This document shows, piece by piece, positions 1 through 6,560 of a stretch of 7,979 bases of DNA. The notes beneath the pieces were generated by a model. That model saw only the letters and a list, made by a program, of their open reading frames with translations, was not told where the DNA came from and did no database searches. Position numbers and translations under genes: made by a program. The stretch is from the NCBI GenBank assembly GCA_025463105.1, contig JAOAPW010000337.1:1-7979 (forward strand), given 5' to 3'. Within the stretch, counting starts at the first letter, position 1. Each line of letters begins with the position of its first letter. Source of the DNA: Candidatus Acidiferrum typicum (GTDB taxonomy: Bacteria > Acidobacteriota > Terriglobia > Acidiferrales > UBA7541).

Positions 1-216
1 TACTTCACAGCGGCGCAACAGCGCGTTACAGGCACGGTGGGCCTCAAACTTTACAAGGGCAACGTCAACGTCACCAAGCGCACTTCGCCTTATTCGCTGT
101 ATCGCAAGGGACTCGCCAGCTTTGCCATGACTGGATACAACCCGAAGGACGCCGAAGGCTTCATCAATCTTTTCGCCTTGCCGGTGACGATTCCGGAGGA
201 GGCGAAAGTACGTTGA
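1..216 (+). CDS. argG: Argininosuccinate synthase, C-terminal 71 residues (5' end outside window)
   Basis: The reading frame is open from base 1 and ends at TGA 214-216. The visible tail contains GTVGLKLYKGNV, then TSPYSLY, then YNPKDAEGFINLFALP, which is the characteristic C-terminal end of ArgG. The enzyme is cytosolic and joins citrulline and aspartate with ATP to form argininosuccinate, the substrate of the next gene. The catalytic ATP-binding domain lies upstream of the window and cannot be checked. The stop codon overlaps the argH start by 4 bases (TTGA at 213-216), and a purine-rich GGAGGAGG stretch near 195-202, inside argG, can serve as the argH ribosome binding site. Assignment is by recognised motifs and by the neighbouring arginine genes. 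Confidence 0.93.
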   Translation, partial: YFTAAQQRVTGTVGLKLYKGNVNVTKRTSPYSLYRKGLASFAMTGYNPKDAEGFINLFALPVTIPEEAKVR

Positions 217-1634
217 GCGCCACGCCCAAGGAACAGCCGTCGGGAAAATTGTGGGGCGGGCGGTTTGACCGCGCGCCCGACGAGCTGTTCTACCAGTTTC
301 AGAGATCGTTCGCATTCGATCGCCGCCTGCTGCCGTTTGAGTTGGCTGTCGATCGCGTGTGGGCGGGAGCGCTTGAGTCTGCGGGCATTCTTACCGTCGA
401 AGAAATGCGCGACACGCTCACCGCACTCGACAAAATTGCCGAGCGCGCGGCGAGCGATCCGTCCTGGCTTGATGCTTCGCCCGCCGAGGATGTGCACCAT
501 TTCGTCGAAACAGCGCTCGTTGAATACCTGGGGCCGCTGGGCTTCAAATTGCACACCGGCCGCAGCCGCAATGAATTAGTTGCCACGGATTTCCGCATGT
601 TCGTCAAGGAGGCTGTGCGCGAGACGCGCGCCGCGGTTTCTCTCTTGATCGCCGCACTCATCGGCCAGGCCGAGAGCAGGCTGGGCGTTGCCATGCCCGG
701 CATGACGCACATGCAGCATGCGCAACCGATTTTCTTTTCGCATTTTTTGCTCGCGCATGCCGAAGCATTTTTTCGCGATACGGCGCGTCTTGACGCGGCC
801 GCAGCGATGGCGGATGCCTGCCCGATGGGTTCGGGCGCGCTGGCGGGCTGCGCGCTGGATGTCGATCGCGGCGCGATCGCGCGCGAACTGGGCTTCGCGC
901 GTCCTACAGCGAACAGCCTCGATGCTGCGAGCGATCGTGATTTCGCGCTCGATTATCTTTACGCGCTGGCCGTAATTGCCACGCATCTTTCCCGTCTTTC
1001 CGAAGATTTCGTGTTGTTTGCTTCGCAGGAATTCGGATTCATCGTACTGCCCGATGAATTTTCGACGGGCAGCAGCCTGATGCCGCAGAAAAAAAATCCT
1101 GACGCGTGGGAACTTCTCCGCGGCAAAACAGGACGCGTCACCGCATCGCTGCATACGCTGTTGACAATGCTGAAGGGACTGCCTTCGAGCTATCAGCGCG
1201 ATTTGCAGGAGGATAAAGAGCCCGTGTTCGCCGCGCACGATCAGGTCGTGGCCATGCTGGCCGTCGGCGCTGGCGCGGTCGCCGCAACGCGTCCCGACGA
1301 AGCGCGCATGCGCGAGGCCGCTTCCGATCCCGCGCTGCTTGCCACCGAAGCTGCGCATTATCTCGTCCGCAAGGGCGCGCCGTTTCGCCACGCGCACGAA
1401 ATCGTCGGGCAGATTGTTCGCGAAGGCGAGCGTTTGGGGAAACCATTTTCCGCGCTGCCGCTCGAAACGCTGCAAAAATATTCGCCTCTGTTTGCGAGCG
1501 ATTTCTACGATGCGCTGAGTCTCGAAGCTGCGCTTGCGGGCCCTGATGTAGACGGCGGCACGGCGCCTGGGCGCGTTCGCGAAGCCATCGACGCCGCGAA
1601 ACTGCGCCTAAAGGCTCTCGAGGTGAAGCCATGA
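213..1634 (+). CDS. argH: Argininosuccinate lyase
   Basis: A 473-residue protein of the fumarase/aspartase superfamily that cleaves argininosuccinate to arginine and fumarate, the last step of arginine synthesis; family members act as cytosolic homotetramers. The N-terminus carries the ArgH hallmark GKLWGGRF at about residues 11-18. The general-acid region is MTHMQHAQP at residues 164-172 (His166 expected to be catalytic). The superfamily signature GSSLMPQKKNPD occupies residues 286-297, with the mobile-loop serines at 287-288. Length is normal (family about 460). The start is a TTG overlapping the argG stop by 4 bases. I favour it because the GGAGGA at 195-200 lies 12 bases upstream and the GKLWGGRF motif begins 10 codons later, where ArgH proteins usually start. 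It overlaps the next gene by ATGA. Large antisense ORFs across it look like shadows of GC-rich codon use. Confidence 0.97.
   Translation: MSATPKEQPSGKLWGGRFDRAPDELFYQFQRSFAFDRRLLPFELAVDRVWAGALESAGILTVEEMRDTLTALDKIAERAASDPSWLDASPAEDVHHFVETALVEYLGPLGFKLHTGRSRNELVATDFRMFVKEAVRETRAAVSLLIAALIGQAESRLGVAMPGMTHMQHAQPIFFSHFLLAHAEAFFRDTARLDAAAAMADACPMGSGALAGCALDVDRGAIARELGFARPTANSLDAASDRDFALDYLYALAVIATHLSRLSEDFVLFASQEFGFIVLPDEFSTGSSLMPQKKNPDAWELLRGKTGRVTASLHTLLTMLKGLPSSYQRDLQEDKEPVFAAHDQVVAMLAVGAGAVAATRPDEARMREAASDPALLATEAAHYLVRKGAPFRHAHEIVGQIVREGERLGKPFSALPLETLQKYSPLFASDFYDALSLEAALAGPDVDGGTAPGRVREAIDAAKLRLKALEVKP
1620..1626 (+). promoter_or_regulatory. Ribosome binding site of the GNAT gene, inside argH
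   Basis: GAGGTGA lies 4 bases before the ATG at 1631, within the last codons of argH. It matches the 16S anti-Shine-Dalgarno GAGGTGA core. It fixes the start codon of the acetyltransferase gene and supports coupled translation with argH. The same GAGGTGA with the same 4-base spacing precedes the gene at 3555. Confidence 0.7.
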
Positions 1635-2158
1635 GGGCCCGCACCGCTCGCGCCACCGATGCGACTGGCGTGCATCGCATCATCGCGCATTACGCCGGGG
1701 ATGGTTCCCTGCTACCGCGTACCGAGGACGAGATTCGCAAGCACATCGGCCATTTTCTGGTGCTGGTGGAAAAACGGAATGAAGAAGAAAAGTTGCTTGG
1801 CTGCGTCGCGCTGGAACCGTATGGCCCGGACCTCTCGGAAATTCGCTCGCTCGCGGTCGCTCCCGATGCGCGCGGCCATGGCTACAACGTTGGCGACCGC
1901 CTGATGAAAGCCGCCATCGACACTGCGCGGCGCCGTAAGATCGCGCGCCTTTTTGCCGTGACGCACCGGCCGGAGTTTTTCTCACGCTACGGATTTACGC
2001 CCGGCCCGAGACAGATGGTGCCGGAAAAAATCGAGCGCGATTGCGTCACCTGCCCGAAGGAACATCGCTGCAAGCTGGTCGCAACGGTGGCTGTCGTTTG
2101 TCCTGAGCGCGATGTGCTGCCTGTCTTGAACGGTGCGGGGGCCCTTTCCATCCTATGA
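1631..2158 (+). CDS. argA: Short GNAT-type N-acetylglutamate synthase
   Basis: A 175-residue single-domain GNAT acetyltransferase, expected to transfer acetyl from acetyl-CoA to glutamate and so prime arginine synthesis. It resembles the short, kinase-domain-free synthases of the mycobacterial ArgA type, not the ~440-residue E. coli ArgA. Visible features: an N-terminal strand with RTARATDATGVHRII; LLPRTEDEIRKHIGHFLV at residues 27-44, typical of this subgroup; the substrate/acetyl-CoA core EIRSLAVAPDARGHG at 70-84; FFSRYGFTP at 116-124; and a CxxC-x5-C cluster (Cys138, Cys141, Cys147) that I recall from related synthases. The acetyl-CoA loop reads RGHGYNVGDRL, which looks two residues longer than the usual RGxGxG form. 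It overlaps argH and argJ by 4 bases each, which strongly supports an arginine role. A general GNAT of other specificity remains possible. Confidence 0.8.
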   Translation: MRARTARATDATGVHRIIAHYAGDGSLLPRTEDEIRKHIGHFLVLVEKRNEEEKLLGCVALEPYGPDLSEIRSLAVAPDARGHGYNVGDRLMKAAIDTARRRKIARLFAVTHRPEFFSRYGFTPGPRQMVPEKIERDCVTCPKEHRCKLVATVAVVCPERDVLPVLNGAGALSIL

Positions 2159-3399
2159 GCGATCTTCCATCCGCCCGCGCCCTGCCGCGCGGTTTTCGAT
2201 TTGCCGCCGCGTCCGCGGGCCTGAAGAAACGCGGCCACACCGGCTCGCTCGACGTCGCGCTGATAGTTTCTGATACGCCGGCGTCGGCCGCAGCCGTATT
2301 TACGCAAAATCTGGTGCAGGCGCCGCCGGTCATTCTTTCCCGCGCTCACGTGCATGCGTCGCCGGACGCCATGCGCGCGGTCATCGTCAATTCCGGAAAC
2401 GCAAATTGTTCGGTGGGCCCGGGAGGCATGGCAGCTTCACGCGCGACTGCCGAGCACGTCGCGAAAATACTAGGTTGCCGGGTGAAACAGGTGGTGGTCT
2501 GCTCGACGGGGGTGATCGGCGTGCCGTTGCCTGTCGAGCGCATCCTGAAAGCAGCTCCAGGACTGGCTGCGGCGCTCGAATTTTCGCCGAGCGCCTTTGA
2601 TGGCCTTACGCGCGCCATCATGACCACAGATACGCGTCCGAAGCGCGCTTCCGCGAACTGCAGCATTGGCGGACAAACCGTGCGCATAGCAGGCTGCGCA
2701 AAAGGCGCCGGCATGATTCATCCGAACATGGCGACGATGCTTTCGTTCGTCGTTACCGACGCGGCTGTTGCGCCAAATATTCTCGATCGGGCGCTGCGCG
2801 AAGTTGTCGGACGCACATTCAACTGCATTACGGTCGACGGCGATAGTTCCACGAATGACACGCTGCTTGTACTGGCGAACGGCGCGTCGGGCGCGCGTAA
2901 AATCACGCGGGCAAATGGCGGCGATTACACGAAATTCGTGGCCGCGCTCGAAAACGTTTGCCACGTACTGGCAATCGGAATCGTTGCCGATGGCGAAGGC
3001 GCCACGCACGTCGTCGAAATCGAGGTGCGCGGCGCTCCGAGCGATCGTGCCGCCAAGCAGGTTGCGCAAACCATCGCCGGATCATCTCTGGTAAAAACGG
3101 CGATTGCCGGCGCTGATCCAAACTGGGGGCGCATCCTCGCCGCCGCGGGCCGCGCAGGCGTGCCCTTCAATCCCGATCACGCAGAAATCTGGCTTGGCGG
3201 AATGAAAATGTACGGGCCGCCGAAAGGCGAAACCCACTCACTCGCGCTGCCGCTCGATGAACGCGCCGCACATCGACGCCTCCTCGAGAAAAACGTCCCC
3301 ATCATCGTGGATTTGCATCACGGGCGCGGAACCGCGCGCGTCTGGACCTGCGATTTCACCCAGGAGTATGTCCACATCAACGCCAGCTATCGAACGTAA
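2155..3399 (+). CDS. argJ: Ornithine acetyltransferase / N-acetylglutamate synthase ArgJ
   Basis: A 414-residue cytosolic enzyme that moves the acetyl group from N-acetylornithine to glutamate, releasing ornithine and regenerating N-acetylglutamate; bifunctional forms also use acetyl-CoA. ArgJ is made as a precursor that cleaves itself before a conserved threonine. The site is clear here: KGAGMIHPNMATML at residues 183-196, so cleavage is expected between Ala193 and Thr194, giving chains of about 193 and 221 residues. Other family marks are the N-terminal GSLDVALIVSD, VNSGNANC near 78-85, the MTTDT segment at 156-160, and the C-terminal YVHINASYRT. Length is normal. It starts in the ATGA overlap with the GNAT gene; no strong Shine-Dalgarno sits directly upstream, so it probably depends on translational coupling. 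Whether it has acetyl-CoA activity cannot be read from sequence; the separate synthase next door hints that it may work mainly in recycling. Confidence 0.97.
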   Translation: MSDLPSARALPRGFRFAAASAGLKKRGHTGSLDVALIVSDTPASAAAVFTQNLVQAPPVILSRAHVHASPDAMRAVIVNSGNANCSVGPGGMAASRATAEHVAKILGCRVKQVVVCSTGVIGVPLPVERILKAAPGLAAALEFSPSAFDGLTRAIMTTDTRPKRASANCSIGGQTVRIAGCAKGAGMIHPNMATMLSFVVTDAAVAPNILDRALREVVGRTFNCITVDGDSSTNDTLLVLANGASGARKITRANGGDYTKFVAALENVCHVLAIGIVADGEGATHVVEIEVRGAPSDRAAKQVAQTIAGSSLVKTAIAGADPNWGRILAAAGRAGVPFNPDHAEIWLGGMKMYGPPKGETHSLALPLDERAAHRRLLEKNVPIIVDLHHGRGTARVWTCDFTQEYVHINASYRT

Positions 3400-3429
3400 T
3401 ATTTGCCGGAAGTTAACTCATCCGCCGCG

Positions 3430-3443
3430 CAGAATTCATTCTG
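3430..3443. repeat. 14-bp inverted repeat after argJ (operator-like)
   Basis: CAGAAT-TC-ATTCTG is a perfect 6-bp inverted repeat with a 2-base centre, 31 bases after the argJ stop and 112 bases before the next start codon. It has the shape of a dimeric-repressor site, but no convincing promoter boxes flank it. A site this short can arise by chance. Confidence 0.3.
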
Positions 3444-3503
3444 GTACCTTCGTTCCATAGGACCCCCCCGAACAGAGCCGTATTCTCGGTAGAAGCCATC
3501 AAA

Positions 3504-3526
3504 GCATCCCCGCGGAGCGGGAATGC
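3504..3526 (+). other. Hairpin in the argJ to membrane-protein gap
   Basis: Arms 3504-3513 and 3517-3526 form a 10-position stem with one C/A mismatch and a GGA loop, with core CCCGC-GGA-GCGGG. No T-run follows, so this is not a standard intrinsic terminator. Bases 3523-3527 (ATGCA) can instead pair with 3535-3539 (TGCAT), giving an alternative fold ending 4 bases before the ribosome binding site. It may be a stabilising mRNA end for the arginine operon, a leader element of the next gene, or a degenerate palindromic repeat. Confidence 0.4.
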
Positions 3527-3543
3527 ACTCTAGATGCATGACT

Positions 3544-3550
3544 GAGGTGA
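3544..3550 (+). promoter_or_regulatory. Strong ribosome binding site for the membrane protein
   Basis: GAGGTGATTTC precedes the ATG at 3555. The GAGGTGA core ends 4 bases before the start and nearly completes the ideal 16S-complementary sequence. It fixes the start and argues that this otherwise unrecognised ORF is translated. Confidence 0.65.
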
Positions 3551-3554
3551 TTTC

Positions 3555-4625
3555 ATGGGAGAAGGATTCCTTGGGAAGGAAATTCGGCGCGTCGGCCGGA
3601 ATTGCATTCTCGCCGGCCTGGGCGGTTTGGTGATCATTTCTGTTTTTTTCTGGGCCGAGGGTCGCTACTTCTTCAATTTCTTCCACGGACCGTTTCCTAT
3701 TGACCGGGCCACGCTTCTCTCCATTCAAGATCCCAATGCGCGACGCGAATCGTTCGTGACGATCCGGGGTGATGAAACACTCGAGACCGGGTTTGAGGAA
3801 TCGAACACCGACTACATCATCACAACGCACAATCCAATTCTCGCGCTTAAGGCCGGGGACCGCTTATTACTCGTGAAAGTTTCAAAGGACACCGACGCGA
3901 CGCAATTTTCCGGAGACCTCACCAGCATTCCCAGTGATGTCCAGAGTCAAGTGCTTGCGGTTCTGCAAGAAAGACATCCTGAATTGAAGGGCCGGTTCCT
4001 GCCGGTAATGCTTGACGCCACGAGTTATCGCCTCAATGGCTACATTGGCATTGCGGCCGGCACGTTGATTGGCCTGGCGCTTGTCTGGTCTCTGTGGAAA
4101 GGCCTCCAGTGGAGCGCCAAGCCCGAAACGCATCCCGTTTGGAAAAAGCTCGCCAAGTGCGGCCCTGCACAACTCGTGGGGTCGCAATTCGGCGCCGAAC
4201 TTCGGAGTGAAGGTGGAGGGGAGACCTTCGGCGCTGCTCGCCTGACAACCAACTGGTTGGTTCACTCTTCCGCATTCAACATCGAAGTTATGCGGACAGC
4301 CGATGTGGTTTGGGCCTACCTGCAGGTCGTCAAGCACTATCACAGCGGAATCCCGACCGGGAAATCCCATTTCGTGAAGGTCTTCGATCGTGAGGGAGCA
4401 TTAGCAACGATTTCGACCAAGAAGAACGTCGCGCCAAATCTCTTGCAATCAATTCAGCGGCGCGCACCGTGGGCTATCTACAGTTTCAGCGCAGGCCTCG
4501 AAAAAATGTGGAAAAAACAGCGCGCTGAATTCCTGCTTGCTGTGGATCAGCAGAAGAAGAACACCCAGGCATCGCCCGCGGAAGCAAAGCCTGCAATTGA
4601 CAAGAAAGAGTTGGTGCGCGTCTGA
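3555..4625 (+). CDS. Uncharacterised two-helix membrane protein
   Basis: I do not recognise a function for this 356-residue protein. A hydrophobic segment at about residues 17-34 and a second at about 162-182 are predicted membrane helices. Between them lies a soluble region of about 125 residues containing ITTHNPILALKAGDRLLLVKV. After helix two a basic stretch leads to a C-terminal domain (about 193-330), including TTNWLVHSSAFNIEVMR, then DVVWAYLQVVKHYHSG, then APWAIYSFSAGLEKMWKK. This tail resembles, from memory only, PH-like domains in proteins of unknown function (possibly the DUF6709 group); that needs a profile search. The last ~25 residues are charged and Lys/Ala/Pro-rich. By the positive-inside rule both termini are probably cytoplasmic, with the middle domain outside. 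It is separated from argJ by 155 bases with its own strong ribosome binding site, and base composition looks less GC-rich than the arginine genes, so it is probably not part of that operon. Confidence 0.8.
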   Translation: MGEGFLGKEIRRVGRNCILAGLGGLVIISVFFWAEGRYFFNFFHGPFPIDRATLLSIQDPNARRESFVTIRGDETLETGFEESNTDYIITTHNPILALKAGDRLLLVKVSKDTDATQFSGDLTSIPSDVQSQVLAVLQERHPELKGRFLPVMLDATSYRLNGYIGIAAGTLIGLALVWSLWKGLQWSAKPETHPVWKKLAKCGPAQLVGSQFGAELRSEGGGETFGAARLTTNWLVHSSAFNIEVMRTADVVWAYLQVVKHYHSGIPTGKSHFVKVFDREGALATISTKKNVAPNLLQSIQRRAPWAIYSFSAGLEKMWKKQRAEFLLAVDQQKKNTQASPAEAKPAIDKKELVRV

Positions 4626-4651
4626 CGCGGAATCCGCCGCACGTTACCGGC

Positions 4652-6271
4652 TCAAGACTCCCATTTCCAATCGGCGAACTGTTCGCGCAAGGCAATCTTG
4701 CGGAATTTTCCTACCGACGTGCGCGGAATTTCATTTGTAAATACGAAGGCGTCCGGCAATTGCCACTTCGCGAATTTTGCGGATAGAAATTCGCGCAACT
4801 CCTCGGGCTGCGCTTGCTTGCCTTCAATTAAGACGACCACGGCCAGCGGGCGCTCCTGCCATTTCGGATGCGCCACGCCGATTACCGCGGCTTCTTTCAC
4901 TGACGGATGGCCCATCAGCGCATTTTCAAGATCCACCGAACTGATCCACTCGCCGCCGGACTTGATCAGATCTTTGCTGCGGTCGACAAGCTTGATGTAG
5001 CCGTCTTCGTCGATGTGGGCCATGTCGCCGGTGCGCAGCCAGCCGTCGGGCGACCACCTGTGCGACTCCTCCGGCAAGTTGTAATAAGCTCCCGCGACCC
5101 ACGGGCCGCGGACTTCGAGTTCGCCAACAGTTTTGCCGTCGTGCGGCGCCTGCGTGCCTTCGGGCCGCATGATGCGCGCCTCGACCAGCGCCGCGGGAAG
5201 ACCCTGTTTTAGTCTCTGCGCATATTGATCTTCTTCGCTCCAGAAATCCATGTGAGGGCGCAACTGGGAGCACGAGCCGTGCGGGGTTGTTTCCGTCATA
5301 CCCCACAGGCTCATCATCTTGAAACCGTGGCGGTCAAATCCGCGCATGAGCGCTTCGGAAGCGGCGGCGCCTCCCACGAGCATGCGAATGGGCCAGGAAA
5401 ATTTCCATCGCCCAGGATTGTTGTCCAGCGCATTGAGAACTCCAAACCAGACCGTCGGCACACCGAGCACCACTGTGACGCGTTCCTGCTCCATCAGGTC
5501 CAGAACGCCTTCCGGATCCGCGTAAGGACCGGGCAGCACCACTTTCGATCCCGCCATCGCGGTGGTAAACGGAATGCCCCAGCCGTTGGCATGAAACATC
5601 GAGGCCATCGGCAGAACTGTATCGCGTAACGATATAGCGAAGGAATCGACCCCGCAGCAATTCGCCGAATGCAAGGTGACCGCGCGATGCGAATAGACAA
5701 CGCCCTTCGAGCGCCCCGTTGTGCCGGAGGTGTAGCACATCACCGCTGCTTCATTTTCATCTAGTTGCGGATAGGTGAAGTCTTCGCTTGCCTGCGAGAG
5801 AAGTTCTTCGTAGCCGAGATACCCTGCAGGCAGAGGGCAGCCGCCGAATGGCACAACGATTACGCGTTCAAACTTCATCTTGTCGCGACATTTTTCAAAC
5901 ACCGGCAGCATCACATCATCAACAATGAGAAAGCGGTCGCCGGCATGATTGGCGATGAAGCTGATTTCATCGGGGTGCAACCGCAAGTTCAGGGTGTGGA
6001 GCACACCTCCGGCGGAGGGGACACCAAGGTACGCTTCCATATGCTCCGACTGGTTCCACAGAAGCGTGGCGACCCGGTCTCCACGCCGCATCCCCAGGCC
6101 GGTCAGCGCGTTCGCCAGACGCCGCGCGCGCCGGTACAGATCGTGCCAGGTGTATCGGACAAGCGAGCGGTCCGGCCGGCGCGTGACGATTTCGGTCTTA
6201 CCAAAAATGTTACCCGCGCGCTCGAGCATCGCCGGCACAGTCAACTGAAAATCCATCATCAATCCGCGCAT
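4652..6271 (-). CDS. Medium/long-chain fatty acid:CoA ligase (AMP-dependent synthetase)
   Basis: A 539-residue ANL-superfamily enzyme that activates a fatty acid with ATP through an acyl-AMP to acyl-CoA, feeding beta-oxidation or lipid synthesis. All core motifs are intact: phosphate loop YTSGTTGRSKG at residues 180-190; MFHANGWGIPF at 225-235; WGMTETTP at 323-330; TGD at 414-416; hinge and A8 loop DRSKDLIKSGGEWIS at 430-444; and PRTSVGK at 516-522 with catalytic Lys522. The N-terminal MMDFQLTVPAMLERAG and the overall pattern are most like AlkK/FadD-type medium-to-long-chain ligases; exact chain length is not readable. The ATG at 6271 has AGGAG at 6288-6284, 12 bases upstream; an alternative start is the ATGATG five codons in, which begins the conserved MMDF. 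It converges with the membrane-protein gene, the two stops being 26 bases apart with no clear terminator between them. It has its own promoter region upstream, with an operator-like palindrome. Confidence 0.93.
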   Translation of the reverse strand: MRGLMMDFQLTVPAMLERAGNIFGKTEIVTRRPDRSLVRYTWHDLYRRARRLANALTGLGMRRGDRVATLLWNQSEHMEAYLGVPSAGGVLHTLNLRLHPDEISFIANHAGDRFLIVDDVMLPVFEKCRDKMKFERVIVVPFGGCPLPAGYLGYEELLSQASEDFTYPQLDENEAAVMCYTSGTTGRSKGVVYSHRAVTLHSANCCGVDSFAISLRDTVLPMASMFHANGWGIPFTTAMAGSKVVLPGPYADPEGVLDLMEQERVTVVLGVPTVWFGVLNALDNNPGRWKFSWPIRMLVGGAAASEALMRGFDRHGFKMMSLWGMTETTPHGSCSQLRPHMDFWSEEDQYAQRLKQGLPAALVEARIMRPEGTQAPHDGKTVGELEVRGPWVAGAYYNLPEESHRWSPDGWLRTGDMAHIDEDGYIKLVDRSKDLIKSGGEWISSVDLENALMGHPSVKEAAVIGVAHPKWQERPLAVVVLIEGKQAQPEELREFLSAKFAKWQLPDAFVFTNEIPRTSVGKFRKIALREQFADWKWES

Positions 6272-6324
6272 CGAAACGGTTCACTCCTGGATGGAATGGT
6301 GAATCCTATCACCAAAGTGCTGGA

Positions 6325-6354
6325 ATTATGCGGTCCGCCCGGACCGTCTTGCCA
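6325..6354 (-). promoter_or_regulatory. Putative acyl-CoA ligase promoter with palindromic operator in the spacer
   Basis: On the minus strand, TGGCAA (6354-6349, weak -35) is followed by 18 bases and then CATAAT (6330-6325, five of six matches to TATAAT). The spacer is almost filled by the perfect palindrome CGGTCCGGGCGGACCG (6346-6331; 6-bp arms around four bases, or seven around two), which ends directly beside the -10 box. The predicted start of transcription near 6318 would leave a leader of about 47 bases before the ATG. An inverted repeat in this position is typical of a site for a dimeric repressor such as a TetR-type fatty-acid regulator. No regulator gene is in the window, so the regulator type is inference. 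Confidence 0.45.
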
Positions 6355-6440
6355 CTTACGGAACTTTTATCAGTTTAGTATTTACGACTTCGTCATAAAA
6401 ACATCGTTGTTGACGACCGTGCAAATTTAGAGCAAGATTC

Positions 6441-6520
6441 GCCCGGACCTGAAGTGCGTCGCTCGTCAGATCATCCCGGCACTTTCCCTTGGATCTCGAC
6501 CCTGCCGCTTCAGTCCGGGT
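6441..6520 (+). promoter_or_regulatory. Nested hairpin in the leader of the RRM gene
   Basis: Arms CCCGGACCTGAAG (6442-6454) and CTTCAGTCCGGG (6508-6519) pair over 12 bp with one bulged C. The stem extends outward by a G-T pair (6441/6520) and inward by T-G and G-C (6455-6456 with 6506-6507). Inside it, GTCG 6458-6461 pairs with CGAC 6497-6500, and AGATC 6468-6472 pairs with GATCT 6492-6496, leaving a 19-base apical loop. The three helices nest in order and end 25 bases before the ribosome binding site. The nearest promoter-like match is weak (TTGACG at 6410-6415, CAAGAT at 6433-6438). No T-run follows, so it is not a terminator. It could be a cis-regulatory leader, for example temperature- or protein-responsive, or a small RNA. 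Confidence 0.5.
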
Positions 6521-6545
6521 TCTGTGGGTTGCATGCGCCACGGCC

Positions 6546-6553
6546 AGAAGGAG
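6546..6553 (+). promoter_or_regulatory. Ribosome binding site that sets the GTG start of the RRM gene
   Basis: AGAAGGAG ends 7 bases before GTG 6561. This decides the start. The in-frame ATG at 6489 would add 24 residues unlike any RRM, lacks a ribosome binding site, and lies inside the leader hairpin. Confidence 0.8.
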
Positions 6554-6560
6554 TCTCGCA

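Noticed and set aside
576..1475. 299-codon open frame on the minus strand across argH
   Set aside because: It lies wholly within a well-supported argH, has no recognisable domain, is rich in Arg/Gln/His as expected from antisense GC-rich codons, and has no promoter or ribosome binding site evidence.
3534..3545. Tiny upstream ORF ATG CAT GAC TGA before the membrane protein
   Set aside because: Three codons with no ribosome binding site of its own; most likely chance.
4618..4637. Small palindromes GCGTC-T-GACGC and GCGGA-A-TCCGC between the convergent genes, as a bidirectional terminator
   Set aside because: Stems are at most five pairs with loops too small to form fully, they overlap each other and the stop codon, and no T-run follows on either strand.
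5765..6430. 221-codon open frame on the plus strand antisense to the acyl-CoA ligase
   Set aside because: Its composition is that of a complement shadow and the ligase motifs on the other strand are all intact. The tail running into the intergenic region adds nothing recognisable.
6489..6560. N-terminal extension of the RRM protein from an upstream ATG
   Set aside because: The 24 extra residues do not resemble an RRM leader and have no ribosome binding site, while GTG 6561 has AGAAGGAG at ideal spacing directly before the RRM fold.
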